A stretch of 25,863 nt of DNA from Candidatus Aenigmatarchaeota archaeon. GTDB taxonomy: Archaea > Aenigmatarchaeota > Aenigmatarchaeia > CG10238-14 > SCSR01. The notes under the pieces were generated by a model. The model worked only from the letters and a program-made list of their open reading frames with translations. It made no database searches and had not been told where the DNA came from. Positions 6,538 to 12,678 of the stretch are shown in pieces (position 1 is the first letter of the stretch; every line of letters starts with the position of its first letter). The position numbers and the translations under genes are program-made. The DNA lies in contig JAUWXZ010000002.1 of the NCBI GenBank assembly GCA_030616125.1, positions 1 through 25,863 on the forward strand. Direction: 5' to 3'.

Positions 6538-8229
6538 TTAAGATATAAATAGTTCTTTAACTCTTTCGATTGTGTCTGATTCTTCAGGTGATTTATCCTC
6601 ACGTACTCTAATAAGTCTTGGAAAACGGAGAGCCATGCCCGATTCATAATGGGGGGACTTTTGTATTTCTTGATAACCAATTTCTACTACTATTTTTGGC
6701 TTCAATTTGACCTTTCTTCCTTTTTCCGTGATTATTAATTGCTTTAAAGTATTTGTCATTTGTCCAAACTGTTCCTCTGTTAAACCTGTGCCCATCATAC
6801 CACATGGTAAAAACTTACCTGTATCTGGATCTCTGCATGCAAGAGTATAACTGCTTAACCAATTGGCTCTTTTTCCGGTGCCCCATTCGGCTCCAACAAT
6901 AACCAAATCTAAAGTTTCCATTATTGGTTTAACTTTATACCAACCTCCAACATGTCTTCCAAATATATAACCAGAATCCAAAACTTTGATAATTACTCCC
7001 TCTTGTTTAAGTTCAAGTGCATTGTTATAGAATTTTTTTGCCTTTTCGATATTATCAGTAACAAGCTGATCTGCCAATTTAAATTTTTCTGGAACTTCTC
7101 TCACAATTTTCTCTAGAATTTTTCTCCTTTCTTTAAATTTTTTGTCAAATAACATTTTTCCATTGAGATAAACCACATCAAAAAAATTGACTTGAATTGG
7201 AATTTCTTTTGCCACTTTTTCAATATCATATTTCCTGTGAATTCTTTGTGATAATTGCTGAAAAGGTAGTGGAAAATGTGTTTTTGGATCAACTCCCCAG
7301 ACCTCACCCTCAACTATACATTCTTTCGCTCTCAAGTTTTTCTTACATAAATCAACCAAATCGGGAAATTGTTTTGTAACATTCTCTAATCTTCTTGTAA
7401 AAATAAAAATCTTATCACCTTGTTTCTCTATTTCTACTCTCATTCCATCATACTTTATCTCTATGGCACATTTTCCGAATTCTTCAATTACATCCTCTAT
7501 ACTTTCCGCTTTTTCTGCGAGCATCAGACGTATGGGCTTGCCAAGCTGGACCTTAACTTTTTTTAAACCTGTGGTTCCTTTTTCTTTAGAAATTTTTACA
7601 ATTTCCCCAAAATCTGGTAAAATATTCCAAGCGTGTTCAACCAATCCTGTTAATTTGTTTTTTTCTTCTTTGCTCATTCCTTTTTTGAACAAAAATGCAT
7701 TAACGATTGCATCTCTTATAATTCCTTCTGCCACACCAATTCTCAACTCTCCCAAAACTGTTCTTACTATATACCTTGCTTCTTTTGGCTCAGCGGACAC
7801 GAGTAACTCGGTTATTAGACTTAGCTTTCTTTCTTGAGAACCGAGACCAGTAACAAAAGCCAGTTTTTGTAAGTTTGAAAAAATCATATCCACATTTAAT
7901 TTTTTTCTAAATAAGACAACTTGTCTCCTTTTTTTGATATAATTTTCAGTTACTAATCCCAAATCACCAGTTTCTTTAAATTTTTCTTCTATCTCTTTTG
8001 GTTTAAAGCCGGTTGCTTTTGCTATTGCTTTAATCATCATCTGAGTCGCTATCCCAAGTTCAAAACTGGTAAATTTTGGAAAAACAATTCCCTGAGTTAA
8101 CAGGGCAACTTTTGGCAATTCTTTAATAGATATTTTTGAGAATAATTCTGCAAGTATGTTGACTTTTTCTAATTTACCCGAAGTTCTCTCCAATTTTTCA
8201 TACGTATCTGCGAGTATAAAATATTCCAT
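6538..8229 (-). CDS. lig: ATP-dependent DNA ligase
   Basis: The 563-residue enzyme seals nicks in DNA using ATP during replication and repair. An N-terminal DNA-binding domain covers about residues 1-220. The nucleotidyltransferase domain carries motif I, EIKYDGMRVEIEK, with the adenylated lysine at about 259. Later motifs include 'IFTRRLENVTKQFP', 'IVEGEVWG', 'EGVIIKVLDSGYIFGRH' and 'GGWYKVKP'. The OB-fold domain ends with 'SGMALRFPRLIRVREDKSPE', the usual motif VI region. Length and order are typical of archaeal replicative ligase. ATG at 8229 fits the family N-terminus (MEYFILADTYEKLERTSGKL). It is divergent from the nitroreductase, 77 nt away, and lies upstream of trmB on the same strand. 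Confidence 0.96.
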   Translation of the reverse strand: MEYFILADTYEKLERTSGKLEKVNILAELFSKISIKELPKVALLTQGIVFPKFTSFELGIATQMMIKAIAKATGFKPKEIEEKFKETGDLGLVTENYIKKRRQVVLFRKKLNVDMIFSNLQKLAFVTGLGSQERKLSLITELLVSAEPKEARYIVRTVLGELRIGVAEGIIRDAIVNAFLFKKGMSKEEKNKLTGLVEHAWNILPDFGEIVKISKEKGTTGLKKVKVQLGKPIRLMLAEKAESIEDVIEEFGKCAIEIKYDGMRVEIEKQGDKIFIFTRRLENVTKQFPDLVDLCKKNLRAKECIVEGEVWGVDPKTHFPLPFQQLSQRIHRKYDIEKVAKEIPIQVNFFDVVYLNGKMLFDKKFKERRKILEKIVREVPEKFKLADQLVTDNIEKAKKFYNNALELKQEGVIIKVLDSGYIFGRHVGGWYKVKPIMETLDLVIVGAEWGTGKRANWLSSYTLACRDPDTGKFLPCGMMGTGLTEEQFGQMTNTLKQLIITEKGRKVKLKPKIVVEIGYQEIQKSPHYESGMALRFPRLIRVREDKSPEESDTIERVKELFIS

Positions 8230-8306
8230 ATAATCGGCTGTAAAATATTGTGGTTTATTAAGATAAAGATTTTAAGTCTATTTCTTAAACTACTATTAGG
8301 GATTGA

Positions 8307-8900
8307 ATGGATGTTTTTCAGTGTATTTTCAATAGACGTTCAATAAGAAAGTTTGAGAAAAAACCGATAGACGATAAGCTTATTGGTCTGATGTTGTTTG
8401 CCGCAGTTCATGCACCTTCAACTGGTAATACCCAAGAATGGGAATTTATCGTAATAAAAAATGAAGAACAAAAGAAAAAACTGGCAGTGGCTGCGTTGCA
8501 TCAAAATTTCATTAAAGATGCACCCATAGTAATGGTTGTTTGTGCTGATATGGAAAAAATTGGTCTAAGATATGGAGAAAGGGGTAGGAACTTATATTTT
8601 GCCCAGAATACTGCTGCTGCAATTCAAAACATCTTACTTTCAGTTCATAGCTTAGGTTTGGGTTCGACTTGGGTTGGGGCATTTGATGAGGAACATGTAA
8701 AAGAAATTCTTAAATTACCAGAAAATTTAAGACCATTGGTAATTCTCCCAATAGGGTACCCTGCTGAAAAACCAGAAATGCCAAAAAGGATACCATTCGA
8801 AAACATAACTTGGCTCGATTTTCACGGGAAAAAATACGAAGTTGAATTTAAACCAATAGCAGAGTACATTAAGAAAGCACTGGAAAAAATATCAAAATGA
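8307..8900 (+). CDS. Nitroreductase-family FMN oxidoreductase
   Basis: The 197-residue protein has the flavin nitroreductase layout: an N-terminal RRSIRKF motif that contacts FMN phosphate, 'LFAAVHAPSTGNTQEWEFIV' for FMN binding, an Ala-rich helix 'NTAAAIQNILLSVHSLGLGS' and 'ILPIGYPAEKPEMPKR' near the end. Members reduce nitro compounds, quinones or flavins with NAD(P)H, or act on specialised substrates; the true substrate cannot be inferred. ATG at 8307 gives the normal N-terminus. No close operon partner is evident: ligase is divergent, and the next gene downstream encodes a secreted protein 58 nt away with its own ribosome-binding site. Confidence 0.85.
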   Translation: MDVFQCIFNRRSIRKFEKKPIDDKLIGLMLFAAVHAPSTGNTQEWEFIVIKNEEQKKKLAVAALHQNFIKDAPIVMVVCADMEKIGLRYGERGRNLYFAQNTAAAIQNILLSVHSLGLGSTWVGAFDEEHVKEILKLPENLRPLVILPIGYPAEKPEMPKRIPFENITWLDFHGKKYEVEFKPIAEYIKKALEKISK

Positions 8901-8958
8901 ATCTAAATTTAAAATATACAAAAATAGAATGTAATTATAGAAATGGTGGCGAATTTAA

Positions 8959-10392
8959 GTGAAAAAAATAAGTTTTGTTGTATTTTGTCTCATGTTTTTA
9001 ATTCTTGTAATTCCAGTAATCGCTCAACAAAATATTGAACTACTCCCGTATACAAAAGAAATTACTGTTTTATCCGGAGAAACAGGAACAATTGACCTAA
9101 CGATAAAAAATAATCTGAATAAAAAAGACACCTTCTCTATTTCTATTTTTCCATCTTTTTGGAAAGGAATTAGTGCATTTCCTGAAAAAAATACCGTAAG
9201 TATTGAAGCAAAATCGAACTCAAGTGTTAAAATTTATTTCAGCACTTTGCTTGAAACAGAAGAAAGTATTCAGATTTTTTCCGTAAGTCTTATATCAGTA
9301 ACTGACACAAATATCTCAAGCACAATAGATATCCAAGTAAGGGTACAAAAGAAAAGTCCTATTTTCATTACTGATTTAACGCTAAGTAAGTCTGCTTTGG
9401 ATCCTGAAGAAACTTTAACAATAAATATAGAAGTAACCAATGTTGCTAACTTAGCTTCTGAACCACATAGACTGAAAACAAGCATAGAAAAAGATGGTAA
9501 ATTAATCAAAGAATTTGAAAATTTGATTCCTACTGTTCAGGCTAAATCTTCAAAAATTATTTCAATTAATTATACTTTTGGTAAATATGTATCAACAGGA
9601 AAATATTCTGTAAATTCGGTCCTGCAAGATAGCTTAAATAAAACTGTAGATAAAAGATCTGCCGAGTTTAAAATTAATGCCATGTTCAAGTTACCAACAG
9701 AATACACAGAAAAAACAAGAAGTATTGGAATTTTTTCTATATCTGTAAAAATAAGAATTAAGAATGAAGGAAATGTACCAACACCAGAATTCTACATCAT
9801 GGAATCCATACCATCTTTTGCTAAAAGCTTCTTCAAACCTGAAATATCACCCACATTTGTAAATAAGACGGACAATAGAATTATATATGGTTGGTTTTTT
9901 TCTCCGCTGGATCCTGATCAAGAAGTTATAATTAATTATCGATTTGATCTCTTGCCAGTTTGTATTGCAGTTATATTTATCATAATTGTGGTTTACATCC
10001 TCTTTAGCATAACCCTTAAGCCCCTAATTATCAAAAAACACAAATATGTTAAAGCTGAAAAAGAAATTTCGATATCTCTAGACGTAAAGAACAGATGCAT
10101 GAGTGAAATAAAAGATGTTACAATTAAGGATTTTGTTCCACCACTTGTTCAATTAGTAGAAAAATTTGACACTTTAAGACCGAAAACAAAAAAAATTAGA
10201 CATGGTGTGGAACTTACTTGGAAATTTGATTCATTAAAGCCTAGAGAAGAAAGAGTCTTAACTTATAGAATTAAGCCTGCGGTTGAAGTAATTGGAACAT
10301 TAAAATTATCTTCTACAACTCTTACTTATGTTGATAGAAAGGGGGTAAAGAGAAGCGTTAAATCCAGAATTTTGCTTATAAAACCAAAATAG
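8959..10392 (+). CDS. Secreted/membrane-anchored protein with Ig-like domains, function unknown
   Basis: The 477-residue protein starts at GTG 8959 with GGTGG about 10 nt upstream. A signal peptide occupies residues 1-22 (MKKISFVVFCLMFLILVIPV, then IA before the cut). The outer part holds beta-rich, Ig-like domains of the CARDB/NEW3-like type: 'LSGETGTIDLTIKNNLNKKD' near 33, 'LDPEETLTINIEVTNVANLA' near 147 and 'ISVKIRIKNEGNVPTPEFYI' near 260. One strong hydrophobic helix at about 331-353 (VCIAVIFIIIVVYILFSI) crosses the membrane, followed by a basic stop-transfer KPLIIKKHK. The last about 120 residues form another Ig/DUF11-like domain. By topology (signal peptide plus one helix) that last domain would be cytoplasmic. 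Surface or envelope role is inference. Confidence 0.7.
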   Translation: MKKISFVVFCLMFLILVIPVIAQQNIELLPYTKEITVLSGETGTIDLTIKNNLNKKDTFSISIFPSFWKGISAFPEKNTVSIEAKSNSSVKIYFSTLLETEESIQIFSVSLISVTDTNISSTIDIQVRVQKKSPIFITDLTLSKSALDPEETLTINIEVTNVANLASEPHRLKTSIEKDGKLIKEFENLIPTVQAKSSKIISINYTFGKYVSTGKYSVNSVLQDSLNKTVDKRSAEFKINAMFKLPTEYTEKTRSIGIFSISVKIRIKNEGNVPTPEFYIMESIPSFAKSFFKPEISPTFVNKTDNRIIYGWFFSPLDPDQEVIINYRFDLLPVCIAVIFIIIVVYILFSITLKPLIIKKHKYVKAEKEISISLDVKNRCMSEIKDVTIKDFVPPLVQLVEKFDTLRPKTKKIRHGVELTWKFDSLKPREERVLTYRIKPAVEVIGTLKLSSTTLTYVDRKGVKRSVKSRILLIKPK

Positions 10393-10398
10393 AAAAAT

Positions 10399-10406
10399 TT
10401 TTATAC
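10399..10406 (+). promoter_or_regulatory. TATA box of tRNA-Tyr
   Basis: TTTATACT is centred about 27 nt upstream of the tRNA-Tyr 5' end, right after the stop codon of the preceding gene. Confidence 0.5.
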
Positions 10407-10443
10407 TCTCCAGAAGTTAATTTATTATCCCCGGATAGCTCAA

Positions 10444-10459
10444 ACAAGACATGGAGCAA
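10444..10459 (+). other. tRNA-Tyr D-loop intron (position 15/16)
   Basis: A 16-nt block separates GCTCAA from TGGTAGAGC. D-stem strand GCTC can pair with GAGC inside the intron, with bulges AA^A and AA^T. Position and cutting pattern equal those of the tRNA-Gln D-loop intron, though the inner hairpin here is weak (CA/TG). Confidence 0.8.
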
Positions 10460-10473
10460 TGGTAGAGCAACCG

Positions 10474-10491
10474 ATTCATAAAGAAGTTGAA
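10474..10491 (+). other. tRNA-Tyr intron at position 30/31
   Basis: An 18-nt block interrupts the anticodon stem between G30 and G31. CAAC (bases 25-28) pairs with GTTG in the intron; bulges are CG^A and AA^G; TTC/GAA closes an ATAAA loop. Excision turns ACCGA into ACCGG, which is what pairs with CCGGT on the other side. Confidence 0.75.
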
Positions 10492-10498
10492 GCTGTAG

Positions 10499-10540
10499 GC
10501 GAGTGCTTTGGCGCTTGCTGGTAGTCATTGCTCGGTTAGT
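10499..10540 (+). other. tRNA-Tyr intron at position 37/38
   Basis: This 42-nt block follows CTGTAG and precedes A38. It starts with a stable hairpin, GCGAGTGC-TTTG-GCGCTTGC (8 pairs, two of them G-U), and ends in a CGGT-TAGT-ACCG hairpin that reaches into the exon. I could not fold a strict bulge-helix-bulge at both ends, so two-step removal or slightly different ends are possible. Confidence 0.6.
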
Positions 10541-10634
10541 ACCGGTAGGTTGCTGGTTCAACTCCGGCTCCGGGGATTTTAAATCATACTGACTTAGCTC
10601 GGTTTGCCAGAACCAAAAAGTTTAAAAATATTTA

Positions 10635-10643
10635 ATTTATAAA
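10635..10643 (+). promoter_or_regulatory. TATA box of 5S rRNA
   Basis: ATTTATAAA lies 18-26 nt upstream of the 5S 5' end in an AT-only stretch; the position fits an archaeal promoter. Confidence 0.45.
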
Positions 10644-10660
10644 GTATAAAGATATATTTG

Positions 10661-10776
10661 AGTTGGCGATCAAAGCAGAGGGGAAACATCTGTTCCCATC
10701 CGAACACAGAAATTAAGCCCTCTAGCGATCTGGTTTGTACTGTGCTTTGCACGGGAACTCCAGGGCATTGCCAACT
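10661..10776 (+). rRNA. rrf: 5S ribosomal RNA
   Basis: The 116-nt unit begins AGTTGGC and ends GCCAACT, which pair as helix I. Inside are the conserved loop segments: TCCCATCCGAACACAGAAAT and TTAAGCCCTCTAGCG, as in archaeal 5S rRNA, and a GC hairpin (GTGCTTTGCAC) in the helix IV/V arm. Its place between tRNA-Tyr and tRNA-Asp, with its own TATA box and no 16S or 23S nearby, means it is unlinked from the large rRNA genes in this window. Ends are estimated from helix I and may be off by a base or two. Confidence 0.92.
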
Positions 10777-10830
10777 TATTACCAAAATAGTGATGGTTAT
10801 TAAAAAGTTGATTTCGATCCTTTTTAGCAT

Positions 10831-10838
10831 TTAAATAT
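10831..10838 (+). promoter_or_regulatory. TATA box of tRNA-Asp and probably the rpo operon
   Basis: TTTAAATA lies about 31 nt upstream of tRNA-Asp. rpoH follows the tRNA by only 14 nt, so this promoter may also drive rpoH and the polymerase genes; no separate rpoH promoter fits in the gap. Confidence 0.4.
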
Positions 10839-10865
10839 CGAAAAGATATATTTAAAGAATTCAAT

Positions 10866-10938
10866 GCCTCGATCGTCTAGTGGCCTAGGATACAGGTCTG
10901 TCACACCTGCGACACGGGTTCAAATCCCGTTCGAGGCG
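10866..10938 (+). tRNA. tRNA-Asp(GTC), no intron
   Basis: Acceptor GCCTCGA pairs with TCGAGGC, discriminator G. The D arm is GTCTAGTGGCCTAGGAT, the anticodon arm CAGGT-CTGTCAC-ACCTG (anticodon GTC), and the T arm ACGGG-TTCAAAT-CCCGT. It is 73 nt with no CCA and no intron, in contrast to the other two tRNAs here, although its D arm is close to that of tRNA-Gln. The rpoH start lies 14 nt downstream. Confidence 0.96.
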
Positions 10939-10951
10939 CTTAGGTGATTGG

Positions 10952-11200
10952 TTGAAACATCTGGATATAACAAAACATGAGTTCGTTCCAAAACATATAA
11001 TCTTAAGCGAAAAGAAAAAGGAAGAAGTACTTAAAGAATATAAAATTAAACTTAAACAACTTCCAAGAATTTCGATTTCCGATCCGGTTATAAAAATATT
11101 GAACGCTAAGATAGGAGATGTGATTAAAATCATAAGAAAAAGTGAAACTGCTGGAGAATCAGAATATTATAGAGTTGTTACACGGGGTGAAAAAGTCTGA
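10952..11200 (+). CDS. rpoH: DNA-directed RNA polymerase subunit H
   Basis: The 82-residue protein is the archaeal counterpart of the C-terminal part of eukaryotic RPB5, part of the polymerase core near downstream DNA. Family signatures are 'DITKHEFVPKHIILS', 'QLPRISISDPV' and 'KIGDVIKIIRKSETAGESEY'. The start is TTG at 10952 with GGTGA at 10943-10947, four bases upstream, matching spacings elsewhere here. The stop (11198-11200) overlaps the probable CTG start of rpoB''. It opens the canonical archaeal polymerase operon. Confidence 0.93.
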   Translation: MKHLDITKHEFVPKHIILSEKKKEEVLKEYKIKLKQLPRISISDPVIKILNAKIGDVIKIIRKSETAGESEYYRVVTRGEKV

Positions 11201-12675
11201 ACCAAAATTTTTTAACTTTATTAGATAATTTTACAAAAGAAAAGGGATTTGTTAGATTTCAAATTGATTCTTATAATGATTTTGTAACAAGAAGAATTCC
11301 AAAAGTTTTGGGTGAAATAAAAACAATTAAACCAGAAGTGCCTGAATTAGGTGATTTTAAAATAAAACTTGGTGAATTTAAGATTGGTGGGCCAAGTATT
11401 AAAGAAGCCGACGGATCTATAAGAAATATATTGCCAATGGAGGCAAGAATCAGGGGCCTAACTTACTCTGCTTCTATGTACGTAGAGATGACACCCGTAC
11501 TTAATAACATAGAGAGTGAGTCGGTGCTTGTCAATTTCGGTGATCTGCCCGTAATGGTGAAATCTAAAATTTGCCCTCTTTCAAACATGTCCAAACAAGA
11601 ACTGATAGATGCCGGAGAAGATCCAGATGACCCTGGAACTTATTTTATCATCAATGGAACTGAAAGAATTTTAGTCCTAGTTGAAGAAATAGCACAAAAT
11701 AAAATTATTACAACTAAAGTTGATTCTGGGAATGTAACAGAAATTGCTAGGATTCATTCTGAAAAGTCTGGGTATATTCAAAGACATTTGGTAGAAAAAA
11801 GAAGAGATGGGATTATAACAATTACTTTCGCAAATGTAACTAAATTACCACTGGTTATCTTACTTAAAGCGCTTGGGCTAGAAAAAGATAAAGATATAAT
11901 TGCTGCTATTTCTTCTGATCCAGAAGTTCAAGAAGAATTTTATGTAAATTTATATGAGACAGATGTTGGAACAAAAGAACAAGGACTAGATGGGATAGGT
12001 CAACACATAAAAATTCCACAAAAAGAATACAGAATCAATAGAGCTGTTAAATTAATTGATAAATATTTGCTTCCTCATATCGGCCAAGAATCTACAAACA
12101 GATTGGAAAAGGCCATATTATTAGCAAAGGCAGCCGAAAAATTAATAAAATTGCATTTAAACAAAGTTGGAGAAGATGACTTAGATCATTACTCAAACAA
12201 AAGATTAAAACTAGTTGGAGATTTGTTAGAAATTTTGTTAAGATCAATTCTCCTTGGAAAATATGGATTGATTATAAGAATTAGTTACAATTATCAAAAG
12301 TTAAGTAAAAGAGGTAGGTTACCTCCGTTACAAGCAATAGTTGAATCCAACGTATTGACAAATCAATTGGTCTCTGCTTTGGCAATTGGTTCATGGGTCG
12401 GCGGTAGAACTGGGGTGAGTCAAAGATTGGACAGAGGGAGCTTTATCAAAACAATTTCTCATATGAGAAATGTTCTTTCTCCATTAACATCTACTCAAGA
12501 GCATATTGAAGCAAGAGAATTGCATCCGACTCATTGGGGCAAACTGTGCACAAGTGAAACTCCAGAAGGTACAACAATAGGATTGAGAAAATATCTTGCG
12601 ATTATGGCTGAGGTAACTAAAGGTGTGAGCGAAAAAGAATATAAATCTGTTACAAATATTCTTCAAAAAAGGTGA
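11197..12675 (+). CDS. rpoB2: DNA-directed RNA polymerase subunit B'' (N-terminal half of B), probable CTG start
   Basis: This is the N-terminal part of the second-largest polymerase subunit. The first ATG/GTG/TTG-type start in frame is TTG at 11308, but the frame upstream is open back to a stop at 11188-11190 and encodes clearly homologous residues (LTLLDNF, EKGFVRFQIDSYNDFV) that all B'' proteins have. The only sensible start is CTG at 11197, six bases after GGGGTGA (11184-11190) and overlapping the rpoH stop, giving 492 residues. Later blocks include 'GDLPVMVKSKICPLSNM', 'YFIINGTERILVLVEEIAQN', and 'ARELHPTHWGKLCTSETPEG', where B'' ends before B' as in many Euryarchaeota. Confidence 0.93.
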   Translation: MNQNFLTLLDNFTKEKGFVRFQIDSYNDFVTRRIPKVLGEIKTIKPEVPELGDFKIKLGEFKIGGPSIKEADGSIRNILPMEARIRGLTYSASMYVEMTPVLNNIESESVLVNFGDLPVMVKSKICPLSNMSKQELIDAGEDPDDPGTYFIINGTERILVLVEEIAQNKIITTKVDSGNVTEIARIHSEKSGYIQRHLVEKRRDGIITITFANVTKLPLVILLKALGLEKDKDIIAAISSDPEVQEEFYVNLYETDVGTKEQGLDGIGQHIKIPQKEYRINRAVKLIDKYLLPHIGQESTNRLEKAILLAKAAEKLIKLHLNKVGEDDLDHYSNKRLKLVGDLLEILLRSILLGKYGLIIRISYNYQKLSKRGRLPPLQAIVESNVLTNQLVSALAIGSWVGGRTGVSQRLDRGSFIKTISHMRNVLSPLTSTQEHIEARELHPTHWGKLCTSETPEGTTIGLRKYLAIMAEVTKGVSEKEYKSVTNILQKR

Positions 12676-12678
12676 ATT

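Larger units (their letters stand above)
10429..10576 (+). tRNA. tRNA-Tyr(GTA) with three introns
   Basis: The acceptor CCCCGGA (10429-10435) pairs with TCCGGGG (10569-10575), followed by discriminator A. The D stem is GCTC/GAGC, the T arm GCTGG-TTCAACT-CCGGC and the anticodon stem ACCGG/CCGGT. The gene spans 148 nt, but taking out 16 nt (10444-10459), 18 nt (10474-10491) and 42 nt (10499-10540) gives a perfect 72-nt tRNA with loop CTGTAGA, anticodon GTA. The C1-G72 pair is the archaeal Tyr identity element. The CAT inside the second intron could mislead a scan into calling Met. No CCA is encoded. Intron ends 1 and 2 fit bulge-helix-bulge cutting; the third is set by consensus only. Confidence 0.85.

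Noticed and set aside
10471..10482. Anticodon CAT reading of the 10429-10576 tRNA (Met or Ile2).
   Set aside because: It needs a poor intron layout and leaves an overlong variable loop; the Tyr reading gives a perfect 72-nt cloverleaf and the C1-G72 pair typical of archaeal Tyr.
10454..10535. An 8-base match: GAGCAATG at the tRNA-Tyr D-loop intron/exon joint and its complement CATTGCTC in the third intron.
   Set aside because: Eight bases in a 148-nt precursor can arise by chance, the match does not extend either side, and no second example supports it.
11308..11310. TTG 11308 as the start of rpoB''.
   Set aside because: Would drop conserved residues EKGFVRFQIDSYNDF that lie upstream in frame.
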